A stretch of DNA of 64,000 nucleotides from Planctomycetota bacterium (lineage in GTDB: Bacteria > Planctomycetota > Phycisphaerae > SM23-33). Numbering within the stretch: the first letter of the stretch is position 1; each line of letters begins with the position of its first letter. A program made the position numbers and the translations under genes. Positions 9,401 through 21,100 of this stretch are shown piece by piece. A model generated the notes under the pieces. It worked only from the letters and a program-made list of their open reading frames with translations. It was not told where the DNA came from and did not search any database. The stretch is taken from positions 62,001 to 126,000 of the forward strand of contig JAAAOJ010000021.1 of the NCBI GenBank assembly GCA_009908915.1. The letters run 5' to 3'.

Positions 9401-9811
9401 GGGCGGCACGTCAGCCGTGCCCTGCCCCGGCCCCACGAAGCGGATCCAGTAGCGCCCGTCCGTCGGCGCGTTGAAATCAAAGTGCGTCTGCTCGTAGCCG
9501 TAGTAGCCGGCCTTGCTCCAGACCGTCCCGCCGTTGGTGCTGTAATACAGCGCCATCTGCGGCTCAGCGCACGGCTGCTGGCCGCCGGGGTGCTTGATGA
9601 AGACCAGCGAATCCCGCATGTAGTAGATGGGGATGTTGTTGCCGATCTTCTCGGTCGGTTGAGGCTCGACCACCGGCGCGAGATAGTACGGGCGGTTGTA
9701 GGCCGCCGGCGGGTACTGTTCGTTGGGGTTCCACGTCGGGTTCTCGTCTGGCGCGGTACACCCGGCGATGGCCAGTCCGGCCACCAATGTCAGCAGCAAT
9801 CCATTGCGCAT
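6449..9811 (-). CDS. Large proline-rich lipoprotein with repeated helical segments
   Basis: The ATG at 9811 is chosen: it follows GGAG with 9 nt spacing and opens a clean lipoprotein signal (MRNGLLLTLVAGLAIAGC). An in-frame ATG 78 nt upstream would put 26 residues before it. The product is 1120 aa. Residues about 20-270 form a folded beta-rich region (YYSTNGGTVWSKAGYYGYE). Residues about 290-1000 are low-complexity, rich in Pro, Ala, Asp and Arg. They contain repeated RRDEAP/RRDETP-type motifs and four copies of a charged helical segment (for example LAEIERRMAKLKRKRDAGR). The last 110 residues (VELQFSSDNGRKWVTVANG) look like a second beta-sandwich domain. It lies downstream of TpsB on the same strand. 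No family name recognised; a cell-envelope tether or surface spacer is a guess. Confidence 0.8.
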   Translation of the reverse strand: MRNGLLLTLVAGLAIAGCTAPDENPTWNPNEQYPPAAYNRPYYLAPVVEPQPTEKIGNNIPIYYMRDSLVFIKHPGGQQPCAEPQMALYYSTNGGTVWSKAGYYGYEQTHFDFNAPTDGRYWIRFVGPGQGTADVPPGQPHRVYVVDTHAPKINMTVSPSPWMDKDRKVPRQFHVGQEVVLHWTVDDKHLLKDSIQLATCYAQFPHNLVWSEFGERMGPVGAVRVMIPPEAAHQAGLRFRIIAKDKADNIGIALSEILPVTADPLPEAQRPPIADLGPAVPSRSACEPSPEPVETAVDPEPLERLDQPVDPSARPGRRETTPKPQPQPGPAAAQRKAVAEPRCASAEPAPKPVAVSPKPPSKPKPAVQKPEATPKRLVIRPDSTITTPRPRRATIDKTDAAPPVTRTDDMADIERRMTDLKKRRDAEQAKARQLSPMDPAREAARPDVDRTDEVAGVQRTTRRPTITTRPAPLTDPIHIQPADKAADVAPPGDLLERVVVEGTPVQPRSAPHRDAAARPASPRDVAVSQPELQSEPKQVVDRPADRESMAGIETRLAAQRRHDAGKRHQGASLQPARPGGETVHDDQAPTIVTETPTPAPHVAPTLKPQPAPAVADRRDEAPRLTWEAPTAPVAPALNPQPAPAVAERRDEAPAATRQSPTRTAPVDAKLQPRPAPADAPRQDETPEIAIATPRRPQPGAPTLTPRPARDETPRSDEAMAGDTGETIAEIEARMAAARKRYEQAKAAEQASQDTDRAPARPGDEPLDRDEAPEPVVDAEEIAEAVVELPSPNPVKTPRRDEMPAPSVGVTELEPARPVPAKPAVQPTPADEGPADISAADLAEIERRMAKLKRKRDAGRALTAQPQRPYRAAVTKTDEATVVQIDRAPRQRLDVPTEPHTAETTATAGRDADVNPLLRPIDVDRAVQRREGLAADNETDPVAIAAATPRRDETPGPVLRTDRRRPTPKSVADESGDDAPVALVELPRPEAPRNAAKPAGSATVTHLGDVPESVQQGWPASGMTLRGGVNRLLSWLPEGTDKYTFVELQFSSDNGRKWVTVANGLRSGRAAMWNVPKISAENCRLRILGRDGRGGEDVLAISEPFKVDNGLWETVDLSGTR

Positions 9812-10222
9812 AAGTCCGCACTCCATGTGCCGAAGCATCCTTGCGGCAGCGTCGTCTCTGTTGAGATTCGTTATCGGCACCTTGTTCATCCGGCCATAAA
9901 CTTTTTATCGGTCTTTTTGCGCCGCCGCAGTCAGTCCCGGCGGGCCGGCGTACGGCTCTGGCGACCGTTGCTCCTCACAGCCGCCCGTTTAGAAATGCAT
10001 CGCGTCCATTTGGAAATGGCTCACATCGTGCCACAGAGGAACTCTGCCGAGCATCAAGGCGCGGAACCGCAGGTGAATTGGCACGTTTGTTAGTTCGTTA
10101 GCTGGTGAATTCCTCAATTCGCAAGAGACCGAGTTTTCGCGACGCTGACGCGCAGGTAAAAGGCCCGACCCGCATTAGCGCTTAGCATCCTAAGCGGGCT
10201 GTTGGGGTGCAACGGTTGTCGA
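9812..10222. other. 411-bp gap between lipoprotein and TpsB genes
   Basis: No gene is seen. The gap contains a partial copy of the dispersed repeat (9976-10006) and, at the TpsB end, cgggctgtt (10196-10204), which could be the opposite end of that element. No clear promoter was found for the lipoprotein gene. Confidence 0.5.
9976..10006. repeat. Partial copy of the dispersed palindromic repeat
   Basis: 9984-10006 matches 20 of 23 bases of the copy at 50463-50485 (cccgtttagaaatgcatcgc region). The right half of the element is not recognisable, so the copy is truncated or diverged. Confidence 0.55.
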
Positions 10223-11971
10223 TCAATACGCAACGAGCAGGCCGAAGTGGAAGCGGCCCTGGTCGTTGAACGTGCTGAAGTCCGGCTCATCAAGACGATG
10301 GCCGTAATCCATGCGGAAGCTGAGGTAGTTGCCCACCCAGTATCGCATGCCCACGCCGACGCTCTGAAGCTCGATGTTCTGATCCTCCCCGGCGAACGTG
10401 CCACGGTTATGGCCCTGGCCATAGTCCCAGAAGGTCAGGAACTGGATGCGGTTCGCCATGTCCGGGCGATTGAACAATCGACCAAGTTTGACCCGCGGCG
10501 TGCGGAGTTCCAGCGAGACCATCACACCGGCGTCCGTGTTCACTTCTCGCTCATCATAACCACGAACCGTGTTGTAACCGCCCAGGCCGAGTTGCTCGGT
10601 GGCGATCAGGCGGCTACCAGCAAGCTGGCCAATGAAACGATTGACAAATTCAAAGTCCAGCGGCAGGTACCAGATGCGCTCGAGGCTTAGATTCGTGTAG
10701 ACGTAGTCGCTGTCCGTGCCCGCACGGGTTTGGATGTAATCCGACTGTTGGCCCTTGGAACTCCACGGGCCCGGCTGCCAGAAACTCGACGAGGTAAAGC
10801 TCGTCGTACCCGCCGTATCCCGCCAGCTACCGGAGTACTCGAAGACGAACTGCGTAGTGTCGACCGTGCCTTCGTAGAGTTCCAGAAAGTGCAGGAATTT
10901 CAGATCGTTGGTGGTTCGTTTGAAGTCGAAGCCGAATTGGATCTCGTGGCGGTAGCTGTTCCACGTCGGTAGCGTCTTGATGTATCGCGGTGAGATCTGC
11001 CAACTGTTGCCTCGGAAATCCACGCCGTCGTGGCGAGCATCATAGCAGGCCAAGCTGCCGTACATGGCGAACGTGTCGCGGTTCGGCAGTGGCAGTCGCA
11101 GATAGGCCGAATGCACACCGATCTCGTCCCATCGGTGGTTCGTAGCGAACTGGTATCCCAATTCGATGTCTTTGCCGCCAACATTGCCCATGTTCACGCC
11201 GTAGAGATATCGGTCAAGGCGGGTGGCACGGCTGCCGGTGTCTTCCCAGCCCCAGTAGATACGGTAGGGCCAGCGGTCGTTCGTCTGCAGTGTCAGGTCG
11301 GTCTGACCGACTTCTTCACCCGGACCGAGTACCGGCCGAACGTATCGGAACGGGTTCGTGTTCAGGTAGTCTACATCGGCAAGCAGGCGGCTGGCACGGA
11401 TGGGATCGCCAGGCTCCATACGCACCTTCGAACGGATGCTCTCGTCGCTGAAGTACTCATTGCCCTTGACCTCGATCCGGCCGAGACGTCCCTCGACGAC
11501 CAGCAACTGCAGCACACCGTTGGTCACTTCCTGCTCGGGAACGATGACATCGACCACGGGACGGCCTTGCGAGCGATAGTACATGATGGTCGTCTTGACC
11601 ATCTCGCCAATGACCTGCCACGTCAGCGGCCTGCCGAGATGCGGCTGGATCGTCGCACGGAATGCGTCGTTGTCCAGCAGCGGCAAGGCCGAGGTGTCCA
11701 CGCCCTCGCCCTTGGCGTTCTGCGGGAGAACGGCGTCGGGGTCGGCGCGAAAGACGACGGCCTGGAGGTTATCGACCAGCGGCTGGGTGTCCTCCGGCAA
11801 GTCGATTTCCGGATCGGGCAGACTGGCCGGTTCGGCCCGGTCCGTCGGCTGCTTGGCCTGATCGACGGGTGTGTAGTCCTGCGGCCTGAGCGGCTGGACC
11901 ACGGGCTGGGCCATGGCAGCAACCGTTGCCATCAGCCATACACTAAGCAGAATGATGCGCTGCGATGTCAC
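10223..11971 (-). CDS. TpsB-type outer membrane transporter (FhaC/ShlB family)
   Basis: The 582-aa protein has a signal peptide (VWLMATVAAMAQP). A linker follows, then POTRA-type folds (about residues 90-240, including LLVVEGRLGRIEVKGNEYF) and a C-terminal 16-strand barrel rich in aromatic residues. The barrel has the conserved VRGY loop motif near residue 467 (GYNTVRGYDE), which in FhaC is essential for secretion, and ends with an aromatic-rich strand (FHFGLLVAY). It should export the TpsA exoprotein whose gene lies 173 bp upstream on the same strand. The order tpsA then tpsB is a normal two-partner-secretion arrangement. This shows the cell has a true outer membrane. Confidence 0.93.
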   Translation of the reverse strand: MTSQRIILLSVWLMATVAAMAQPVVQPLRPQDYTPVDQAKQPTDRAEPASLPDPEIDLPEDTQPLVDNLQAVVFRADPDAVLPQNAKGEGVDTSALPLLDNDAFRATIQPHLGRPLTWQVIGEMVKTTIMYYRSQGRPVVDVIVPEQEVTNGVLQLLVVEGRLGRIEVKGNEYFSDESIRSKVRMEPGDPIRASRLLADVDYLNTNPFRYVRPVLGPGEEVGQTDLTLQTNDRWPYRIYWGWEDTGSRATRLDRYLYGVNMGNVGGKDIELGYQFATNHRWDEIGVHSAYLRLPLPNRDTFAMYGSLACYDARHDGVDFRGNSWQISPRYIKTLPTWNSYRHEIQFGFDFKRTTNDLKFLHFLELYEGTVDTTQFVFEYSGSWRDTAGTTSFTSSSFWQPGPWSSKGQQSDYIQTRAGTDSDYVYTNLSLERIWYLPLDFEFVNRFIGQLAGSRLIATEQLGLGGYNTVRGYDEREVNTDAGVMVSLELRTPRVKLGRLFNRPDMANRIQFLTFWDYGQGHNRGTFAGEDQNIELQSVGVGMRYWVGNYLSFRMDYGHRLDEPDFSTFNDQGRFHFGLLVAY

Positions 11972-12006
11972 GTGAATCTGTCCTTTGACTCGGGTCCTCC
12001 GGGTCT

Positions 12007-12050
12007 CTGCCCCGCGCCAGTCAAGGCAGGCGGGTCGCGCACCGGGGCAG
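12007..12050. other. Inverted repeat between TpsA and TpsB genes
   Basis: ctgccccg (12007-12014) and cggggcag (12043-12050) could pair in the 173-bp spacer between the two genes. There is no T-run. It could attenuate or stabilise the transcript between tpsA and tpsB, or be chance. Confidence 0.3.
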
Positions 12051-12144
12051 CATCGGGTTGCACACGGTACGTGGCGACCCGGCCGGACGCAACAAGAAAA
12101 CCATCTACACGGGATGTCCTGCTTCCGGCAGCGCCGCGGCAGCC

Positions 12145-15100
12145 TCAGTCAGCATATCCGCGGTAGAATTGGGTATTCACGCCTTGAAGCGCCATGGTTT
12201 CCAGCCACGGGTTCACGACGGTCAGTGCCTGCAGGCCGCCGCTCGGCAGGTTCAACGGCGTGCCCGGGGCCACCAGGTTCGTATCGTCGACATAGTAGCG
12301 CTTCACGCGATCGTCGAGGTCGAACAACCCTTCGAACGGGTTCAGCGTGCCGAACGTCAGCAGCGGGCCGGCGACGACAAACGGGTTGCCGCCCGCCAGT
12401 TCCAGCAGCGTGATGTTGCCCACGCCCAGGACAGCCCGGCCGAACCAACCGTCGATATCGCCATAGACCCACAACTGGCTTCCGCCGGGGCCGTTGATCA
12501 GCCACTGCGGCGTGAAGGGGTCGTACGTGGCCGACCCGTAGCCATGCTGGCCCGTGGCGTCTGTTGAATCGATAGTCGACCGCACGGTCAGATCGCCACC
12601 CAGTGCGGCAACCAGGATATCGCCGCCGCCGGAGTCAGTCGGCACGTTCATCAGCACGTCGCCACCGCCGACGATGACAATGCTGCCACCCGCCGAATCG
12701 ATCCGGGAGTTCGGAGCATTGCCGAGAAAGCCGGTCGCACCCACCATCCCGATGCCGCCGCCCTGGGTCTGGATCAGGTTCGCACCGGCAGGATTCTCCA
12801 GTACGCGCACCTGCCCGCCGAACGCCAAGGCCGTGATACCGGCCGCCGGATTGACGCCCTGGCCCGTCCGTTGCGTGCCTGCAATGACCGTGCTGCCGTC
12901 GAACGTCACGTTGCGACCGCCGGCGAGGAAGACGCCGTCGAAGCCCCGAACCTCTGCGGTCTCGGTCGGCGAGCCGATCACGTTGAGATCCCGCTGGGCG
13001 GCGAGGTTGACCTGTCCAAAGTCGCTGCCGACAGAGGTGATGGGTGAAGCGCCGACCCGCAGGTCGCTTGTCGCGCCAAAGGCCGTTATCGCCACACCGT
13101 CTGCCCCGAAGACCGTATCGCCCGGATTGGGAGCAACAATGATGCTGCGGTCGTTGGTGATCACGATCTCGCCAGAGCCTTGACTCAGGCCTGTCCATAC
13201 GCCAGTGGTGCCGATGCCCGGAATACTGCCAAGCGTCAGGGCCTTGCCCGTGTTCTGCACGTAGATGCCGCCCGTATTCGTAAGGGCTTCGAAATTATTC
13301 ACCGATGTCATCAGCGGATCGCCCGCCGCACCGATGCCATTGAAATCGTGAATCGCCAGCATGTTCGCCAGCACATGCAGGCCCGTGCCCGCATCCTTGC
13401 CGATCACGACGTCTTGGGCTTCCAGGACCACCCGGTCAAGGGCAGAACTCATGCCGATGGGCTCGGACGCGAACGTGCCAGAGAACGCTGAGGAGCGGAA
13501 CGTCAGGGGCGCCCCGCCGATGCTGTCGACCGGGCTGTTGATCGTCACGTTACCGGAGTTGCTCTTGAACATCGCACCGTTGGCGACGAAACCGCCCGGC
13601 GTGCTGCCGAACCGGAAGTCGCCGTTGAACGTCATGTCGCCCACGGTGTAGACATCGCCATGCGTATTGATCGTCCCGGCCGTCACGTCCAGCGACGTCA
13701 ACGGTGTGGCCAGACCTACGTGATTGCCAAAACTGGCGAGATTCGTCGCCAGAACCTTCAGGTCACTTCCGCCGTCAACCGTGTATACAAAGCTGACATT
13801 CTGACCGTCCATGCCGACGTTGCTGCCCAGCAGGACTGGACCGTTGTAGGTCTGGTCGCCGTTGGTGTCCACGAACGTACCCGGCCCGCCGGCGAGAGTG
13901 ATGGTCTCGGCCGAGAGGTCCAGGAAATCCCATGCCGACGGCGAGCCGACCTTCGTGTTGACCAGGACTGCGTCGCTGCCGTCCAGGCCGTCGTAGCTCA
14001 GGCCGGCTGTCCAGTTGGCGTCATAGCCGAGGATGGAGAAGGTATTGTCGCTCGGGCCGCCGAACAGCGCCAGTTCGTTGGCGGGGTTCTGGAAGACCAG
14101 GAAGCGGCTGTTGCCCAGCCACAGTTCGCTGATGTCGTTCGGCTGGGGAATCTGCGAGCCGATGTCATCGCGGAGCGACAGGTCGCCGTCGGCGGTCACG
14201 CTGAGATCTGCCGCCGGCAACTGCGTAATATCCAGCGTTTCAATGTTATCGAAAGTGACGTTCTCGTTGCCGGCTGGCGTCGAGGTCACCCCGGCCGTAC
14301 CGTTCCAACTGGTCGGGCCGCCGTTGATGTTCAGGACCAGACTGTCAGCCAAACCGCTCATCGCCAGCGTATCGCCATCCGGCGTGGCCGGGTTGGTCGG
14401 ATTTTGGCCATCGAACCTGTCATTGCCATCGCCTACCGCCCAAAGCAGCAGGTCGTGACCGTTGCCGGCATAGACCACGTCGGCGCCCGTACCGGTGGAG
14501 ATGGTGTCGGCACCCCGGCCGCCATGAATTTCGTCGGCCAACTGGCCGCCGATGATGACATCGCTGCCGCGGCCGCCACGAAGGATCAAGGATGAGGAAG
14601 CGACCTGCGAGGCGTCGATCACGTCGGCGCCGCGTTGGCCTTGAATCTCAGCAGGGCTGCCGCCGGTCGACACGATGTCGCCGAAGTACATTTCATTATC
14701 ATCGTTGTTGCCCTGGACCAGAACATTCACGCCCGTCAGCGTTCCGCCACGGGTATCCAAGGCCGCGCCTGATGATTTATCCAGGCCCACCTCGATTGCC
14801 AGGTCGCCCAGGCTGGCGAGGTCATAGCCATTACCCAGGAAGGCCCCGCCCGGCGTGCGGATCGTCAGGCTGTCCTGGAACGCAGGCGAGAGGAAGCCGC
14901 CATCAAGGTTACTTGCCAGGAAGACATTGCCGCTCTGACTGGCCGAACCGATCACGATCTCGGCAAAGCCTGCCTGCAGCATCGCCACGTCAACTGCCGC
15001 CAGATCAAGCTGGCCGGCCGTATCGCCGGTCCCGCCGAGACGAATCGCCTGCGTGGGATCAAAAGGCCGAAGCGTCAGCACGCCATTGCCGCTGACCGTC

Positions 15101-18100
15101 CCGATGACCGGCGCGAAATTGATCTCGCCGCCGACCAGATCGGTATCGCCGTTGGCGAGGACCGATCCGCCATAGGCCTGCGTCCCGGAGGTCCGCACAA
15201 GCCCGCCATGAATCATCGTCGACGTGCCCGGGGCGGTAGACAGACTGGCCAGTGGCGTCGTGCCACCGACCGGCGCGTTGAAGGTAACCGTTCCGAAGGT
15301 GCTGGCCTGCAGGCCAAACCCTCCGTCGACGGTCGAGTCGAAGGTCAAGGCTCCGCTGCCAGGCAGCCCGAGGATATTGGACTGTTTGCTGGCCAGCTCG
15401 GTATTCCGCAGCAGGGTAACAGCATTGCCGTAGCGCTGATCGCCGACGGTGTAGATCTGCCCGGCGTTGAGCTGTGTGAGCCCCCCGCCGTTGACCGTCA
15501 GGTAAGCCAGCGGAACCGGCTTGGTAAGGGTAATGGAGAACCAGCCACCGGTAGTCTTGGACACCGTCGCCGTGCCGACCGCACCGTTAAAGGCCGTCGT
15601 GCCCGTATCGGTCACGGTCAGGCCATACGGCGTGGCCGCGTCATATCCCACCGAGACGTCCGAGTCGATCTTGCCGTTGAAGGTCACGCCATTACCGGAG
15701 ATCGCCGAGTTGCTCAGCAGGATCAGGTTGCCGTTGACGGTAACGGTGCTGCCGGCCGTCCAGGTGCTGGCTAGGTTGACGATGGGAGCATTGTAAACCT
15801 GGTAGCTGTTGGTCGTCACGTCGCCAACGTTGATCACGCCACCCGTGACATCGAGGAAGCCCAGCGGCATGCCCGAGCCGCCAACGGCATCGCGGAAGCT
15901 GACATTGCTACCGGCAAGGACGGTCAAGTTGTTGCCCGCAAGGCTCTGCACGGTCCTCTTGAAGTCGACGTCGACGGCGCCGTCGATCACGGCATCGCTC
16001 TGCAGGGCCAGCGGGCCGTCAATGGTAATGCTGCTTCCGCTCGAAGCCAGCGTACTGGCGAGCCGGATCATGTTGTCGGCCTGGTAGCTCTGGTATCCGG
16101 AGGTATAGATGTCGCCAAGATCAATCGTCTCGGCCGAGAAGTCCACGAACTGCCACGGCAGGCCGCTCGTGCCCAGGGCCAGCTGCGAATCCACCCGGTC
16201 ATCGCCGTCCATCCCCGCATACGCCAGGCCGGCCGTCCAGGTGCTGTCCCAGCCCTGCACGGTGAAGGTGTTGTCACCAACGCCGCCCAGCAGGCCCAAC
16301 TGGGTCGTCGGATTCGTGAAGCTCAGCACAAAACCGCCACCGAAGAGTAGTTGGCTCATGCCAGCCGTCGCGTTGTTCTGCAGAGCCAAATCGCCATCGT
16401 AGGTAAGCGACAGGTTGTCCATCGTCAGGGCGGCAATATCGAAATCCTCAATGGAGAAGAAGCTCACGACCTCGCTGCCGAGGCCGACGTCCGCACTGCC
16501 GTCCCAACTGGTCGGGCCGCCGGTCATCGTCAAGGCAACGTTCGTCGCGTGCCCACTCAAAACAATGCTGTCACCAACCGGCGTGGCCGGGTTGGTCGGG
16601 TCGTCGCCGACGATCACGTCATTGCCGTCGCCGACTGTCCAGTAGAACGTATCGTTGCCTTCGTTGCCGACCAGTGTGTCGTTGCCCACCTCGCCGTAGA
16701 GGTGGTCGTGGCCACGCTTGCCTTCGATCATGTCGTCGCCGGCCTGCCCGTAGATCGTGTCAGCATTCTTGCCGCCGTACAGCCTGTCGGCGGTCTGCGT
16801 GCCATAGATTGTGTCGAAGCCTTCATTGCCACGGATCGTCATGCCCGTACTGGTGACGTTGCTGGCATCGATGAAGTCATCGCCTTTACCACCTTTGACT
16901 TCCACGAAGTTCGCGGAGACGTCATCCCAGAACGTGATCGCGTCGGCGTTACGTCCGCCGTTAATGGCGATCTGGTCGGCCGTCAGGTTCCCGAACTCGT
17001 TCGACGTCGACGTGACCGAGAGCCCCAGGTCGATCATCAGGTTCGACTGGCCCTCATCGGCGATCACCGTGCCAAGGTTGACCGACCACCCGGAGCGGAT
17101 GCGAATCGGCCCGTCGGCCGAAAGCGTGTTCCACGACGTCGACGGGGCGCCATCGTAGACGGCGCGATCCAGTACTTCGCCTGTGGACCCGCTGGCAAGC
17201 AGGGCCAACGGGTTGCTGGAGTGGACCGTAATCGGGCTGGAACCACTAAAGGGGCCATACTCGATCCAGCCGTTGTAGTCATCCGCCCCAAGGATCAACT
17301 CGTTGAACCCGGCCTGAATGCGTCCGATCTCAGCCGTATCCAGCGTCAGGAAGAACGGCTTGGACCCGCTGTCAACAAGAGCGATACTGTCGAGGAAGGT
17401 GTTGTTGAACGGCTTGATCTGGAGGTTCCAGGCCCCGCCGACGCTGTTGACGTTGCCGAGCAACGCCAGGTCACCCGCCTGCAACAGCGTGTTGGTGACA
17501 ATATCCAGCGGCGTGTTGTAGGTCTGCGTGCCGGTGGTGACAACACGCAGGTCGCTGCCCGTCTGGCCCAGGCGGGCCAAGGCGGCATTGACCGTCAGGT
17601 TCGCCAGCGGCGCGGTGACGCCGACGTTGCCATCCAAACAGGCCTCGTTGTCGGCATTGACGTTCAGCGTGCGATAGGGTCCGGGCGCACTGTCAATCGT
17701 GCTGAGAAACTGGATGTCGCCGCCATGGAGGCCGGTTTCATGGTTCACGAACGCCGCGCCGCGATAGGTCTGTGCGCCGGCCGTATTCATGAAGATTGTC
17801 CCGCTGCCATCAGAGAACGTCACCGGACCGGTCACCTCGAGACGCGCCAATTCGCTGCCGCCGCTTCGGCCGACGTGACGGCTGAACTGCGTGCCCGTTG
17901 CGGAACTGACGGCCAGGCCGTAGGCGCCGTCGACGGCTGAATCGACCGTATCGGCAAAGGTCACGGCCCCGCCCGTGGAGGTCATCACGGCACTGTCGTT
18001 CAACCACAGCGGGCCGTTGACATCGATGTCCCCGCCGGCACTCCACGTGCTGGCAAGGTTGATGCGGTTCGCATTGTATGTCTGGCCTTGAAGGGTATAG

Positions 18101-21100
18101 ACATTGCCGATGCTCAAGGTATCGGCATTGACGACGAGGCTCCGCAGCGGGTGGCCCGTCGTGCCGACCGCCCCGCCAAAGGTCACGTCGCTGCCGCGGG
18201 ATTTGACCTGAAGCCGCCGGGCCGTCGTGCCGGCATTCCTCAGCGTATCGCCGAAAACGATCGGGCCGTCCTGCAACTCGGCATAGCCGCCAAGCTGCAC
18301 CGGACCGTTGAACTCAAACCCGTTGCCGTTGGGCTGGCCGCCTGAGGCAACGTCCGAAGCGAAGAACCCGTCCAGGCCAACCGTCACGCCGGGGCCGGAC
18401 GTCCACGACCACGCGATCGCCGGATTGCGGGGCTTGGGATTGGGGTTGATCGTCATGACGTTGACGTCGCTGTCAAAGAGAACGTCCTCGGCATACGTGC
18501 CGGCATGGATGCACAGCGTGGAGTTGGTCAGCAGGCCCAGACTTTCAGCGATTCGCCCGACCGTGTTTGTCTGGTGGCCAAGGGGCGTGACGTGCAACTC
18601 GCTGAAGTCGCCCTGGAAGCCGGCGGCAGCATCGGTGTCCGTACCGCTGGCGAGGTAGGGCGTAAAGTCCACCAACTGCGAGCCGTGACTCGCATTGCCC
18701 CAGATCGCATGGCCAGTGGGGTCCTCGACACCGTCCCAACCGATCAGGTCGGCATCCGTCACGGCCCACCAGTTGCCGGAGGCGTCGATGGCATTGTTGG
18801 CCCAGTTCACCACAGCGTGCTGGCCATAGCCGGACAGGTCATTGTTGAACAGGCTGATCGTTCCGCTGGAATGGTTCACCATGCCCACGCGGCCGCTGAG
18901 GAAGTTCTGCTCGGCATCGAGGTTGCTGGAATCGTGCGTATGGACCGCGATGTTGTTGGCACTGACGGTGCTCGCATACAGGCCGGCCGCCGAAGCATCC
19001 CAGGTTTCAACGCCCTTGCCGACATTTGTCAACGTGCTTTCGTCGATGTCAGCGCCCGCCGTGTCACGGAGTTCGACACCCACAGCGCTGTCACTGATGC
19101 GCGCACCATTGATTCTAACGGAGGACCGGCCTACGGCGATCAGGCCGGTATCGTTGCCGCTGAGGGTGTCGCCGGCCGAAGTGATGATGGATGTATCGCC
19201 TGCGTTGAATCCAACAAAGACACCTGTGCTGCTGTTGCTGATCGTATTGTTCTCAAGGGTCGCCTGCGTACCGGCCCCGAAGTAGGTCGAGACGAGTACG
19301 CCCGCCGACGTTGAACCGTCAACACTTGCCACTCCAAGGTTGTTCGTAATGGTATTGTTGAGGACGTTGAGCTGCGCACCGGCGCTGATGTCCAAGGCAT
19401 AGTCCAGCCAGTCGCCCGCGCCCTTGCCGGTATAGCTGTTGCCCTCAAATGTGCTGCCGGACACGCCACTGCCGAAGTAAAGCGCGCCGACGCGGCCAAT
19501 GTTATCGAACGTGGAATTCGTGATATCGACCGTGTCATTTCCGAAGGCCGCCACCGCTATCCCCGCGTAGTGCGGACCGCTGGCGTTATAAAGAATGTTG
19601 CGGAAGGCGACGTTGTCAATCGTGCCGCTGCCTTTGTGGCGAACGGCCTGGTAAACCCCTTGACCGTTGCCGTCGAACGCCAGGTCGCTGAGGTTGAGCT
19701 CGGCGCCGTCGACCACCCACCAGCCGCGCGCATCGCCACTGTCGCCGGTGTCGCCATCCGGCGTGAGAACGGTCTGGTCGCGACCGGCGCCGACAATCGA
19801 CAGATCCTTATCGATAAGGACGCCCGGTGCCTCGTTGAATGTCCCGGCCGAAAGGTAGACGGTCTCGCCCGCCGTCGCCGCGCCGACCGCATTGCCATAA
19901 TACGACGAGACGTAACCGGTCTGGCTGGTCCAGGCATACGGACCGACAATCGTATTGCTGGCGACGATGTCGCTACCGGTCAGGCCCGAAATGTCCGTCC
20001 ACACCTGCGTCGGCGCGTCGGCCTGGAACGTATTGCCCGTGATCGTCGGGACCGGTGCCCCACCGCCATCCCGCAGCCGCAAGCCCATACCGTATCGCGT
20101 GGTCGTGCCGCCGAAGACGTTGTCGCGGATCACGTTGTTGCCGCCAGACAGGCGACAATCGACCAGGACATTGCCCTGCGGATTGCCCGCGGCGTTGGTT
20201 CCGCCGGCCGTGCCGGTCATCACGTTCTCAACGAATCGCAGATTCGATACACCATTGCCCGGCGCGATGCTCGCCAGCATGCGAGGCACGTTCGCCAGCG
20301 TGAACTGCTGGCTGAACCCGTCGCCCGCCGGCGTGCCGACAAACGTCTGGCCGCTGAAGATGTTGCCGCGGATCACGAGGCTGTCGTACGCATAGCCGTA
20401 TTCCAGCACCAGGCCGTGATCGCCATTGGCCACGATCTCATTGCCAATAATCCGCGTGCCGTCGTGGGCCTGCTGTAAGTAGACGGCGGCGTTCTCGATG
20501 GCCGGGTTCCCGTTGTCAATACCGACAATGGTAAAGCCGTGATCAACCCCGCCGATGCGCACGTCCGTCGTGTTGTTCGTCAGCATCACGGTGCCCAGGC
20601 TGCCGACACCGCTAACGCCCTGGATCGTCGTAACGCCCCGGCCGTTGTCGCTCACCAGCGTCAGATCCTTGTTGATCACGACATTCTCGTTGTACGTCCC
20701 GTCATCAACGCGAACGCGACCGCCGCTACTGACGATGTCTAGGCCATCCTGAATGCGGGCGTTGGGCGACAGCACGCGGAGAAGGTCCACCGCCGAGCTG
20801 TCCAGCGACGTCGGGGCATTGGCCACGCGACCGTCCAGCCAGACCGTCGGCGTATTGAGCGTCACGTTACCCAGGGCGCGGTCAGTGTTGGTCGCGCCGC
20901 CGGCGTCGCTGGGATCAATGTCACCGTAGAAGCGAATGCTGTTGGCCGCTTCGATGGTGAAGTCGCGCGGCCCGCCCCCCTTCGCGCCGTCGACATCGCC
21001 GTGGAAAATCACGTTGCCGCCTGAATGCAGGCTGCCTCCCGCCGCCCAGGCTGCACCGGTATCGTAAATCTGGTTACCGGTCGTCTGCACTGCACCACGG

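Noticed and set aside
6797-10093. A long plus-strand open frame opposite the proline-rich lipoprotein
   Set aside because: It is the shadow of the repeat-rich gene on the other strand (Arg/Gly-rich translation, no start signals, no domain). The minus strand has a lipoprotein signal, a ribosome site and conserved-looking ends.
11030-12166. A plus-strand frame over tpsB
   Set aside because: Opposite to a clear outer membrane transporter; the translation has no family resemblance.
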